Assembly (NCBI GenBank): GCA_965112735.1
Contig: OZ218961.1
Span: forward strand, 434,001 to 498,000
Reading direction: 5' to 3'
DNA: 64,000 nucleotides
Source of the DNA: Phaeosaccion multiseriatum
Lineage: Eukaryota; Ochrophyta, other classes
In this document: piece by piece, positions 23,289 through 33,933 of the stretch
How positions within the stretch are numbered: position 1 is the first letter of the stretch
Layout: the number at the start of each line of letters is the position of its first letter
The notes under the pieces: generated by a model
What the model saw: only the letters and a program-made list of their open reading frames with translations
Database searches by the model: none
What the model was told of the DNA's origin: nothing
Translations under genes and position numbers: made by a program

Positions 23289-24946
23289 TCAAGACTCCTC
23301 TCGCAGGGTCGCACGACTCACCCACGAGACGTCGCGGCAGCGGTGTGGGCCTCACTAGCAGCAGCGACAAGAGGAGTGCTCGGACGAGGGGCGACAGGAG
23401 CAGCAGCATCAACAGCAGCATCAACAGCAGCAAGAGCAGCAGCATGCGCACAGGGCAGCAGCAGCAGCAGCAGCAGCAGCAGCGGCAGCCGCGGCCCTAC
23501 CTTGCCAAGGGGGGAGGCGCCACCGCATTGCATGGGTCAAGGCGACACGGACGAGCCGTTACGCTGGGCTCCGTTGGCGCTACGCATGTGGGGGCTTCTG
23601 CCACTGCTGGGAGGAGCCGAGGGGGTGCCACCGACAGCGGCGCTGCCTCTCGGTCACCAGTCAAGTCTGGACCTGCTACTGCAGCTGTATCACCAACTGG
23701 TGGGGGAGCTGCGAGCCTGGATGGTGGAGACGGGAATGCGCCGCGTAGAGGCACTCTAAAGAGACCCACTTTGGGGGCGACATCGACATTAGTGAAAAGT
23801 AAAGGTCCTTCCTCGGAGAGAGGTGGAGCAGCACCAGCAGACATGGGGCGAAAGAGAGAAGGGTCGAGAAGAGGTAGCAACGGTAGTAGCAGCAGCACCA
23901 AGAGGGGCTTGGGGGAAGGCTTCTCGGCCCTAAGAAAGGGTTCAGGAGCAGCAGCAGCACCACCACCACCACCACCACCACCACCACCACCACCACCACG
24001 AGTATCACCATCACCACCACCAGCAGCAGCAGCAGGAGGAGGAGGAGGAGCATCAGCAGCATCGCCAGCGTCGTCCAAATCAGGAGCAAGGGCGGAATTG
24101 TTATCGTCGTCGAAGAAGGCCATCAAAGATGGCAGCAGACGGAGACCGGGAATGGAGGCCTTTCGCCAAGGAGCGGGGGACACCGGGGGCAGGGTCGGTG
24201 TGGCTGCAGCAGTTGGTGCTTCAGCGGGAGGAGGAGGCGACGCGAGAAGGGGCGGAACAAGGAAGGCCGTTCCGGTGAAAGCCGGCCCCATGACTGGGGC
24301 GATGTCGCGCACCTCATCTCGCTCTGCGGCTGTAACTGCTACTGCCGCTGCTGCTGCTGTATCCCCCCCTCTCGACGAGGATGCGATGAATCGTGACGAG
24401 GGGCGAGGGACGGACCAACCCCAACCGATGGAACATGCCGTCAAGGAAGCAGAGCAAGCGCAGCAGTTGGTGCTACAGCAGGAGCGGGAGCGAGAGGAGG
24501 CCCGACACGCCCGGTTGCTGAGCCGCTTCGCCGAGACGCAGGAGATGGCACTGCAGCAGGCGGCTTTACTTCTCGACATGTGGTCCCAACAGCAAGAGGC
24601 GATACAGCAGGAGGAGGCAGAGGAGGAGGAGGAGGAGGACAAGGAGGGGGAGGGGGGGCGGGAGAAGGACAGACTTGCGGCAGCGGGAGGAGAGAGGGAG
24701 GTGTCGCCAAGTACAAGTAGTGCGAGGGATCGGAAGCGGAGCCTATCGACAACCTCGTCCTCCTCCTCTGCTGCGGCTGCTGCTACTGCTGCTGCGACTG
24801 TTGGTGTGCGGTCGTCGACTTCTGTGCGCACTCACCGACGTGGAGTGAAATCCTCAACAGCAGGAGCAGCAGGAGCAGCAGGAGCAGGAGGAGGCTCGTC
24901 GAGTCGAGGGCTTAGGGGGGGCAGTGGACAGATGAAGTGGAGGTGA
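15834..24946 (+). CDS. Large Ser/Gly/Glu-rich protein with W-x-G-x-x-D-x-S-x-F motifs, possibly Byr4/Bfa1-like
   Basis: Exons in phase: 15834-16072, 16316-16500, 16548-18316, 18692-18793, 19229-19741, 20350-20562, 20794-22974. The last exon is ambiguous. Acceptor 23306 gives a frame ending VEAL at 23759 (1,884 aa in total). Acceptor 23293 (CTCAAG) gives a longer frame ending at 24946 (about 2,284 aa), with a helical Gln/Glu segment 'RFAETQEMALQQAALLLDMW'. Recognisable pieces are 'MSFDPEQQRWTGGAADRVDM', 'WWFNKESMRWEGFADPDMSA', 'DDDWGSDFDGDLEW' and 'FFLKCEGDHNEAIRTFLGP'. The FDP-x-RW-x-G pattern and DDW-x-x-DFD recall fungal Byr4/Bfa1, scaffolds of the septation/mitotic-exit GTPase pathway. That is an inference from short motifs only. 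The rest is low complexity (poly-Gly, poly-Glu, poly-Ala) with many copies of the dispersed motif. An intron of only 47 nt (16501-16547) is needed. Confidence 0.6.
16838..16923 (+). repeat. (GGA)n in exon, encodes poly-Gly
   Basis: About 25 GGA units plus poly-G inside exon 3 of the large gene, read as a Gly run. Likely length-variable between individuals. Confidence 0.85.
18803..18968. repeat. 27-nt minisatellite (ATCTCGATGTCGACATTGTG)
   Basis: Six tandem copies of a unit of the form GAGCATCTCGATGTCGACATTGTGAATG, alternating GATGTCGACATT and GATGGCGACATT. They start 10 bp after the donor at 18794 in an intron of the large gene. The core ATGTCGACAT is palindromic. Confidence 0.88.
19050..19200. 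repeat. About 50-nt tandem repeat (GGCACTGATTTTTTTGTCT)
   Basis: Three imperfect copies of GTGGCACTGATTTTTTTGTCTTTCCC followed by CCTC and ATGTATATA, in the intron 18794-19228, running up to the exon acceptor. Confidence 0.7.
19978..20343. repeat. (CCCT)n / CTTCCCTC array in intron
   Basis: About 365 bp of pyrimidine repeat directly upstream of the acceptor CCAACAAAG at 20341-20349. Source of a false Pro-Ser frame that fuses neighbouring exons of the large gene. Confidence 0.9.
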
Positions 24947-25500
24947 CATGATCAGCCCTCCTTGAGAGGGGGTGTTGTGTCTGTCCTCTGTTTCCTGTTT
25001 CTCACACGCACGCACACGCACACGCACACACACGTCAGTATGTGTTCAATTCGCTTCCGTCACTGCGGCTGCTTGCTTGACTCCCCAAGAGTGTGGGTAG
25101 ACGTTCGGTTGCGCACTTTGGTGCAGCGATGATAAAACAAAACAAAACACACTTGGAGAGATAGCTTGGGTGTTGACGGTAGGTCTCTCTTTCTCGTTCT
25201 CTCTCTCTCTCTCTCTCTCTCTCAAGCCACGCACCGACGAGGTCGATGGGGTCCCACTTGGTCCCCTACCATAGCATCCATAGCACCACATCGGCTTGAC
25301 CTTAGCTTGACCCGTGAGCGCCGGACCAGCGACTGTCAAGAGACCAGGCAAAACCGGAAGTGGGAGAGGAGCCTGCATCTTCACGGCCCCCCGCCCGCCC
25401 GCGATACTCACAGTTGGCGAAGGAACTGGCGAAAGGCTCGTTGATCTCGGTGCTTTCCGTATGAAGAGAAAACCGAAGAAAGAGAACAAGAACAAGTGAC
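24947..25500. other. Intergenic, possible 5' region of the aspartic protease
   Basis: Contains CA and CT microsatellites (25001-25033, 25195-25224). No exon could be phased here, but the protease lacks a clear signal peptide, so an upstream signal-encoding exon may lie in this interval. Confidence 0.35.
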
Positions 25501-27505
25501 ATGCAGCATCCGTATTTTCCGATAGCGACAGCCCCTGCAGCGGTATATGGGGCAGCAGCAGCTTCCCGACCAGGGGCTCGGTCTGCCTCTAAGAAAAGGA
25601 AGCTAACCACCGGTGGCGAGGCCATGTCTGTCCCTCTTCATTCGAGGAAGAAGGGAGACCGCTTGTGGAAATCACTTGCCCGCTCGCTCTCTGGAGAGAC
25701 TGGAACAGCAGCAGGTAGGGGACGTGTACGGGAGAAGGGCGAGGATGGAAAGATAACGCTGTGTGTATGCTTTTCTCGCGCGCTCTGCTCTTGTAAGTAT
25801 AGACTAACCCGTGACCCGTTTCCTTTTTTTCTTCCAGGGCAGCTTCAGCTCATGGACTGCGAAAACATGGAATACTATGGACAGATCGCCTTGGGCACAC
25901 CCCCGGTACGTTTGCGACAAGATGCATGCGTGCATTTCTCTTCCTTCCTCTCTTTTCTCTCTGTCTTCCGCAAACCTTCGTCTCCCTCTCTCACTCTTCG
26001 CTCTGTTGCCATCCTCACTCCCCACACAGGTTTCCTTCAACGTGCTGTTCGACACGGGGAGTGCAGACCTGTGGGTCCCCTCCGTTTCCTGCACCGACGG
26101 TTGTGACGCAGGTCAGAAACTCTACGATTCCTCCGCCACGTCCACCTACGAGCCCGTCGGTACCCCTTTTGCAGCTGAGTACCAAGATGGCACCACCGCC
26201 AGAGGCTTTCTGTCCATCGACGTGTTGGAGTGGGGCGGGGTCGCGGCGCCCGTCACGTTCGGGGAGCTGGCCTCTCTGACCCTGGTGGGCGGTTGTGGGG
26301 GTGTGGATGGTGTGATGGGACTGGGCTTCACGGAGCTGTCTACCACCCAAACCATGCCGCCCTTCGGCGAGCTGGTGGAGCAAGGGGTGGTGCCTTCCGG
26401 GGTCTTTGGGGTGTACCTTGGGGACATTGACGTCGACGAGGCAGCAGGAGCAGCAGCAGCTTTAGACGGGGCGGTCATGAAAGGAGAGCTGACGCTGGGA
26501 GCGGTGGACCAGAGCAGGTACGAGGGGTGTCTCCATTGGTGTGACGTGCCGCTCTTCACCAGCTTCGGTCTAGGGTATTGGTCGGTGGTGATTGACTCGC
26601 TGCGCGTGGGGGGAGGCAATGCGCCCGTGACGACGGGACCGAGTGAGGCAATGGTGGACACAGGTACCAGCATGCTCATAGGACCGTATGCTGCCATCGG
26701 AAAGGTGGCCGACCAGCTGGGACAAGTCTTGTGCTTTATGGTGGAGGAAGGGGTGTACGGCCGCTCAAGCTCAGCCGTAGAGAAAACTGTGGACTGTGGG
26801 GAGGCTGGAGCGATCCTCGCTGTGGAATGCTCTCAACCCCTGGGCACCATCGAAATGGAAGTCGGAGGAATGATGCTTTCGCTGTCGGGGAGCGATTTGT
26901 TCATACCATTGGACGACTTTTTAACCACTGACAGCGAGTCGGAAGGAACCGATGCCTTGTGTATTGTTGCCATGCAGGGGCAGGAAGGCGACGCCTGGAT
27001 ACTCGGGGACACGTTCTTGAGACAGTACTACACGGCCTTTGACTACTCCAATAGGAAGATTGGCTTCGCTGAGTCGGTAGAGAGTGGAGAGAGGCAGTCC
27101 GATCTGTGTGAGGCTGACTTGAGTATTTCGATCCACCACGAGACGCCCAAGGGAGGGAGGGACGGAGGCGGAAGGGCAGGCGACAATGGCGCTGCAGCAG
27201 GGACCACGGCACCATCGCCAGAGCGGGGAGGAGGCGGAGGGGGCCGGGGTAGCGCTGGTTCACCACCTCCTCCCACTGAGACGCCTCAGACTACGACATC
27301 GACCAGCCCTGTGGTGCCGACAAGTAGTAATGTCATGTCTAACGGTACAGCGGCTTGTCTAGGGGCGGCGGGGGCCAGCCTCGCCATCCTGCTTGTGGTG
27401 CTGCTCGTGAGGGAGTTTAAGCGCTTTGGTGGGCCTGGGGCCTCCTCCCGCCTCGGACACAGCCGCTTGCAGCAAGATCAAGAGCACGAGCATGAGCACG
27501 AGTAG
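25501..27505 (+). CDS. Pepsin-family (A1) aspartic protease, C-terminally membrane-anchored
   Basis: Exons 25501-25714, 25838-25905, 26030-27505, in phase, about 585 aa from the first ATG. The mature part begins near 'CENMEYYGQIALGTPP'. Catalytic motifs are 'VLFDTGSADLWVPS' (Asp at about residue 102) and 'AMVDTGTSMLIGPYAAI' (about 303). The flap Tyr is in 'AEYQDGTTARG', and the C-lobe has 'WILGDTFLRQYYTAFDYSNR'. A Pro/Ser/Thr/Gly-rich stalk follows, then one membrane span ('ACLGAAGASLAILLVVLLV') and a short basic tail ending in EHEHEHE. By family it hydrolyses peptide bonds at acidic pH. The anchor suggests a vacuolar, plasma-membrane or secretory-path location. The N-terminus is weak: no strong signal peptide is visible, so a 5' exon may be missing. 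It resembles anchored plant or oomycete A1 proteases in layout. Confidence 0.9.
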
Positions 27506-27881
27506 CACGGGGGTGTGGTAGATTGTCCTGCCTGAGGGTTTCCGGTCACACATTCTGGGGTATAATAAGAATGTCGGTTTCCTAGGCACGCCCCGAGGGG
27601 GTTCAACGGCTCTAGCGTTTCACCCTCCTCTTTGTGGGCACAAGCTTTGCATCAGCAAGTAGTAGAGATATATTATCAATACGGACACTGACGCCCCACC
27701 ATAGGCGCAGCATATACTTAGTCCAAACCCCGCAACGTTTCTACTATCTTAGCTTAGCACAGGGGCCATTAGAGAGAGGCGTTGCTTTCGCACATGCCTC
27801 TGCTTTTGGTCACTCTGACACACCCTTCTGTGCTGCACGTGTTAAAGACAAAGTCAAAATAGTAAAAATTAATTCTTCTTC
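27506..27881. other. Convergent 3' region with a decayed zinc-knuckle unit
   Basis: Between the stops of the protease (plus) and the zinc-knuckle gene (minus). On the minus strand about 27780-27850 still reads TCSTEGCVRVTKSRGMCESN, a degenerate eleventh unit lying after the stop codon. It is either decayed or a skipped 3' exon. Confidence 0.5.
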
Positions 27882-30800
27882 TCAGGCATTCGCCCTGTGG
27901 TGATAGCACAGGCCATCTTTTCGGGCCAAGCTGCCACAGCCTTCTATGCTGCACTTCTTCCTTGCCCCGTGCTTGCCGCACAGGCCTCCTGTTCGGGCGT
28001 CTCTGCCACAGCCTTCTATGCTGCACTCATCCGTTCCCCCGTGCTGGCGGCACAGGCCTCTTTTTCGGGCGTCTCTGCCACAGCCTTCTATGCTGCACTT
28101 CTTCCTTGCCCCGTGCTTGCCGCACAGGCCTCCTGTTCGGGCGTCTCTGCCACAGCCTTCTATGCTGCACTCCTTCCTTTCCCCGTGGTGATAGCACAGG
28201 CCTCCTTGTGCGGCCACTCTGCCACAGCCTTCTCTGCTGCACTTCTTCTTTCCCCCGTGCTTGCCGCACAGGCCTCCAACTCTGGCAACGTTGGCACAGC
28301 CTTCTATACTGCACTTCTTCTTTCCCCCGTGCTTGCCGCACAGGCCTCCAACTATGGCAACGTTGGCACAGCCTTCTATGCTGCACTCCTTCCTTTCCCC
28401 GTGGTGATAGCACAGGCCTCCTTGTGCGGCCACTCTGCCACAGCCTTCTCTGCTGCACTTCTTCCTTGCCCCGTGCTTGCCGCACAGGCCTCCAACTCTG
28501 GCAACGTTGGCACAGCCTTCTATACTGCACTTCTTCCTTTCCCCGTGGTGACAGCACAGGCCTCCTTGTCGGGCCAATCTGCCACAGCCTTCTCTGCTGC
28601 ACTTCTTCCTTGTATGTACCTTCGGCTTCGCCGCGGGTGATGCCTCGCTGCTGGCGCCCTCCTCTCGGCTGCTGCTGCCGCCGCCGGCGGGTGGTGGTGG
28701 CTTCAAGTTGCTGCCGAGTCTAGGCTTCTTTTTGGCGGGGCTGCGTGGTGGTGGCGGGGACGTGGACGGTGATCGCGCCCTCTTTCTCCCTTCTGGTCCA
28801 GCTGGTGCTGGTGCTGGTGCTGGTGCTGGTGCTGCTGCCTGCTCCTGCGGCCTTCCCTTGGCACGCAATCGGCCCGCCAAGCCACCGTGGTGACTCGCTC
28901 CTCCTCCTCCTCCTCCTCCTCCTCCTCCTCCTCCTCCTCCCCCGTCTGTGTCGCCCTCCTGCTGCTGCTCCTGCTGCTGCTCGACGACTTGGATGTGCGT
29001 GCGTGCGTGCGTACATACCATGCATGCATTCATGCGAGGAGAGGGAAGAGAGCAGAGTGTGGTAGCGGCAGCGGTGAGGTGAGGTGTATCGGCTGCAGCA
29101 GGCCAAGTGTTGCCGACAAACAACAGAACCATCGAGTATTCACTTGATTTGGCAAATCACAATGTGTGTGTGTGTGCGCGCGTATCTTCACTCACGACCA
29201 CTTACTCGCCTACTCACTCACCCGCTCGTACCCCCCCGCGCCCCGCTGGCCCTGCCGTCCCCGCTGGCAATCCTCCTCCCCCAGCTCCACCGCCCAGTAT
29301 GGATGAAGACAGTTCCCTCCGGTCCGTGTCGCCCCCCTGCTGCTGCTCGACGACTTGGATGTGCGTGCGTGCGTGCGTACATACCATGCATGCATTCATG
29401 CGAGGAGAGGGAAGAGAGCAGAGTGTGGTAGCGGCAGCGGTGAGGTGAGGTGTATCGGCTGCAGCAGGCCAAGTGTTGCCGACAAACAACAGAACCATCG
29501 AGTATTCACTTGATTTGGCAAATCACAATGTGTGTGTGTGTGCGCGCGTATCTTCACTCACGACCACTTACTCGCCTACTCACTCACCCGCTCGTACCCC
29601 CCCGCGCCCCGCTGGCCCTGCCGTCCCCGCTGGCAATCCTCCTCCCCCAGCTCCACCGCCCAGTATGGATGAAGACAGTTCCCTCCGGTCCGTGTCGCCC
29701 CCCTGCTGCTGCTCGACGACTTGGATGTGCGTGCGTGCGTGCGTACATACCATGCATGCATTCATGCGAGGAGAGGGAAGAGAGCAGAGTGTGGTAGCGG
29801 CAGCGGTGAGGTGAGGTGTATCGGCTGCAGCAGGCCAAGTGTTGCCGACAAACAACAGAACCATCGAGTATTCACTTGATTTGGCAAATCACAATGTGTG
29901 TGTGTGTGCGCGCGTATCTTCACTCACGACCACTTACTCGCCTACTCACTCACCCGCTCGTACCCCCCCGCGCCCCGCTGGCCCTGCCGTCCCCGCTGGC
30001 AATCCTCCTCCCCCAGCTCCACCGCCCAGTATGGATGAAGACAGTTCCCTCCGGTCCGTGTCGCCCCCCTGCTGCTGCTCGACGACTTGGATGTGCGTGC
30101 GTGCGTGCGTACATACCATGCATGCATTCATGCGAGGAGAGGGAAGAGAGCAGAGTGTGGTAGCGGCAGCGGTGAGGTGAGGTGTAACGGCTGCAGCAGG
30201 CCAAGTGTTGCCGACAAACAACAGAACCATCGAGTATTCACTTGATTTGGCAAATCACAATGTGTGTGTGTGTGCGCGCGTATCTTCACTCACGACCACT
30301 TACTCGCCTACTCACCCACTCACTCGCCTACTCACTCGCGCACCCACTCACCGACATGTACCCCGCGTTGCACAGATTCCCTCTTGCGCGTCTTCTTGAC
30401 TAGATCGTATGCGACGTGGAGGCGGGAGGATTCTCTATTCACAGCATCGCAAGAGGGGGGGGCAGACGAGGGTGCGAGCCCCCCAACAGCTGCCCCTGCG
30501 CTGCCCGTCCGCTTCTTCCTGCTGCTACTACTACCGGCAGCGGCGGGGGTGGACTGCTGCTGCCGCTGTTCCTGCTGGAGCTGCTCCAGCTGCCGCTGGT
30601 GCCGCTGCTGCAGCTCCCGCTTGTGCCGCTGCAGCTCCCGCTGGTGCCGCTGCAGCTGCCCCCGCTCTTCCTGCTGCTGTAGCATCAACTGGTGCTGCTC
30701 CTCCCGGTGCCGCTGCTGGTGCTGCTCCTGCCGCGCTGTCTCAGCCTTGAGCAAATCCGCGTCTTCGCGGCGGCATTTCGCCAGCAGCGATTCCAGCTCT

Positions 30801-33222
30801 TCTTCCTGTGTCATGCCCATCACCTCATCAATGTACTGCCGCCTCTTGGCGGCGTCGTTCGTCCTCTTGATGCTAAAGGGTGCGGTGTCGAATATCGCTG
30901 TTGGAGACACACACGGGAAGCAAGAGGCAGCCAGAAGAAGCAAAAGCAAACGAATGAGAAAGGAGGCAAACAGTCATGAAGATGGTGCAAAAGCAGGTGT
31001 GTTCCCCTACAGCCTCATTCATCGCTTTACCCTCCCCCGGCACGTTGAGGTGGTAGCATCACACACACCCCATGTCCCCGATACCTTGAGGTGGCACACA
31101 TGGGGTCTGCCCCTGCTCTTTGTATCTTTGCATCTTTGCATATAGGTTACAGAGGCACATACCGTTCTCCATCATTCTGTCTTGCCGCGGTGTAACCCTC
31201 TCCCGAGCCTCAGCGTGTGAGATGTGCCAGTCCTCCATTTCCCTTTGAACTAAGGCTTCGTCCTGCATACACCATGGCATACCTTGCAAAAGTAGGAAAG
31301 GAATACAGAAAGGCAGGACAGGACGAGGTAAAGTCAGTAAGACAGTAAGCCAGTAAGCCTCACTACCCCACTACCTCACTGCCCCCCTGCCTCACTACCT
31401 CACTACCTCTACAATCAGACAGTCAGGCAGTCAGACGCACCCACCTGGCTGCCCCTTGGAGCTGGGTCTCATGCCACCCCCCATCCTCAGACCCAGCCCG
31501 TGCTTGCACTCCCCCGTCACCATGCCCCCGTCGAAGCGTGAGTATTGACCTTTGAAGTATTCTCCCGTCACCATATTTACCAAGAGGATGACAGCGCAAT
31601 ACACGAAACTATCCGCCCTCAGAAAACACCAGTGGCCGCTCTTTGTTTTGTAGGTCAGCTGAACAAGGGGTACTGCTCGTTCCCAGTTGTTCCAGATCCC
31701 GGGAAGCATAAGGCCCACAACATGCTTGTGATGTGTGCACCTGTCATCCCCCTCAGCAACTGCGCCTACCAGTGCGTCGTTCAGCCTGAGGATCATGGTA
31801 GCACGGACTTCGGTAAAGCCATGTTTGGCCTGCTCCGCTCTCTCCGTCCCATCGACTATCCCGCATACAGAGCCGTCCAGCAAGCCGTCCGTGAGCCCCG
31901 CATAGGCGACGGTACCATTCGGTACCCCCAAGTCGTGCACTGGCCCCATACGTTGATTGTTCTGCACAAAATTGATAGCGAGGGCCTTCACCCTCTTCCC
32001 TGGTGGTGCTCCTTGCTCGAAAATGGGCATATGCTCCCCCACCCCGGCCTCATGCTTGTCCCATAGCTCCCGCTGGAACTCCTCCTTCGAATAGACGTCG
32101 AAAGCACCACGAAGCCTCCCTGCGTCATTCCGGTGGAAGTACTTCCCATTCCGAATCACCTCTGCTACAAAATCAGGGGGGCAGTTCGCAAACCTCATGC
32201 CCCCCACTCTGCTGGGGACGGGCCCCTCTTTCTCCTTGTCAGGCAGTTGTCGCTTCTCAGGGTCAGGAATCGGCCAGTCTTCATACTGCCTGGCTGCATC
32301 AGCGACTGCACGGCGGATACGCATCTCTCGCATAAGACCGGTTCCGTCTGAACCAGTCTCCCTCACAACGTTGGGCCCTTGCAGTCCCTGTCGTACCTGC
32401 GCAACAAAGAGAGGGATGGGTGAGAGAAAGACTCTCTACCGCGGTCGTAAACAAGCGACCAAAGCCCACCCGCCCCCCCCTGTGCTGGGGCCATCATGGC
32501 CCTTCTTTTCTCCCTTAGTAAAATAGATAGAGAAAGGAAAAGTGAAAAAAAAAAGAGGAAATTGAAATTGAACAAATGCTTGCTTTGTGGATATCCTTTG
32601 TGAACACCTACCTCCGGCGAGCGGGACGACGAGGGGGCTTCGTGGATGGGGGGGGCGTGACCTAGCTCACGCTCGTGTGCTCCGACTGCGCGCGAGGAGG
32701 CGAGGCGGGCCCCCTCGTCGGGCGGATGACAAGGGGGGGGGGGTGTCCGGCTGGGGCACGCGAGAGGGTAAGGAGACGGGGTTGGAGGCAAGAGGGGTGC
32801 ACGAGGGGCAGGAAGGGAGATAAGAGACTGCAGCAGGCTATCAACCTTCTTCCTTCGCGAGCAGTTGATCAGGCTGCCCCCCCCCCCCGCCATGATTTTT
32901 GTTCGTCCTCCCTGCCGGCCCGCTTGACTCTCAAACCTCTCGCTCACCTCTCTTCGTCGGAGCGATGCTGCTCATCTGCGTTGTGATGACCTTCTAGCTC
33001 CGCCCAGGCCCGCCTGGTTGCCGGGGCTTCTGCGACTTGGTCTAACACTTGGCCCATCAGTCCATTGAGGTCAAACACGTTCGCGTCGAGCTCCTCTTCA
33101 CACAAGGCGTTGAGCTCGGCAGGTGAGAGGGCCAGGGAGCCGTCCCCACCGGGGCAAGATTCACACTCCTCATCATGATGGCTCCCCGCAGGAGGATGAG
33201 AGGAGGAGTCGCAGTGTGACAT
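27882..33222 (-). CDS. Zinc-knuckle repeat protein (WRKY19-like CxxxxC…CxxH units) with unknown N-terminal domain
   Basis: Nine exons (minus), all in phase: 32948-33222, 32612-32750, 31445-32396, 31163-31282, 30352-30897, 29954-30085, 29588-29719, 29222-29353, 27882-28987; 1,177 aa. An acidic N-terminus leads to an unrecognised globular region of about 300 aa ('YEDWPIPDPEKRQLPDKEKE', 'GHWCFLRADSFVYCAVILLV'). Then comes a Gln/Arg/Glu coiled coil ('LQRHKRELQQRHQRQLEQLQ'), three tandem copies of a 44-aa Gly-rich segment, a basic linker with KRARSPS and AKKKPRLG (nuclear signals), and ten units of the type KKCSIEGCANVARVGGLCGK-HG. Each unit has C-x4-C and C-x2-H ligands, as in the zinc-knuckle repeats of WRKY19-like proteins. 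These are common in stramenopiles and presumed to bind nucleic acid or protein. The function of the whole is unknown. Confidence 0.8.
27885..28610 (-). repeat. Ten tandem about 72-nt zinc-knuckle coding repeats
   Basis: Ten consecutive units of about 24 codons with near-identical DNA. Type A units read CSIEGCANVA and type B units CSREGCGR, partly in alternation, showing recent duplication or gene conversion. Neighbouring frames stay open because the unit length is a multiple of three. Confidence 0.9.
28985..30220 (-). repeat. 366-bp tandem repeat carrying an exon (3 full copies)
   Basis: Three nearly identical 366-bp units, for example about 29088-29453, 29454-29819 and 29820-30185. The only clear difference seen is GTATCGG versus GTAACGG in the last one. 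Each holds one 132-nt exon, its donor (GCGG-GTGAGTGAGTAGG) and acceptor (CATCCAAG). The first exon bases match the start of the terminal exon at 28987, so the array probably arose by duplication of that exon's 5' end with its intron. Confidence 0.93.
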
Positions 33223-33933
33223 GGTGCACCACAAGGGCCTGACTGCGGGCCGAGCGAAAGGGGACAGGATGCATGGAGTCGAGAGCGAAGCAAGGGGATT
33301 GAGGGTGGGGAAGCAAAGGGCGGAGTGGAGAAAACTTTTGGATAGAGGGGGCGAAGAGAAGGCCAGCTAACACGATGAGGGGAGAGAGGGGAGGGTGCTC
33401 GTGTCTGTCTCGTTCTTCCGCGGAAGATCCGCAGTCTCGTTCTAGTCTCGAAGATTTGACTCTCAGAACACTCTCTCACCTCTCTTGCGTCGTTACAGGT
33501 GAGGGCGGGTAGCGATGTGCTCCTCAGTCCACCCAAACAGCAGCTGCGATACAGCGCTGGCTGAGCGACCTAACGCCACGAGTAGACTAGCCACGAGCCA
33601 CGAACGCTGACCTCAAGCGCGACCCGCCCTGCAAGCCCCTCGCAGCCGGGGCTAAGACGAATGCGCGGCCCGGGGGCACTCGCTGCTGCCGCTGCTGATG
33701 CTCTTCTACCCGCCGTGCTGCTGGCTCCCAGGCTTCCTATTATTATTTTCTAAACCTCCCCAAAAAAAATGGCTCGCGGCCGGGATTGGAGGCAGGGCTC
33801 AACATTACTATTACGTAAGGCATTACTTCATGTATAACAAAAACGAAGGAGACGGAGAGCCATCAGCACAAGGCCTCCACCTCCAAGCCTCCCGCCCCCA
33901 TACACAACCTCTACACCGCAGTCGTGGGTTACA
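33223..33933. other. Divergent intergenic region
   Basis: Between the ATG of the zinc-knuckle gene (minus) and the first ATG of the plus-strand basic protein. No recognised coding exon. Contains A-rich CCCCAAAAAAAATGG near 33758-33772. Confidence 0.4.

Noticed and set aside
23497-24831. 444-codon minus-strand frame
   Set aside because: Shadow of the plus-strand Ser/Ala-rich exon; low complexity and no motif.
27897-28723. Ala/Leu/Pro-rich plus-strand frames of about 250 codons
   Set aside because: Antisense reading of the zinc-knuckle repeats; open only because the unit length is a multiple of three.
31545-32066. 173-codon plus-strand frame
   Set aside because: Antisense to the 952-nt exon of the zinc-knuck­le gene, whose minus-strand frame joins in phase at both ends.
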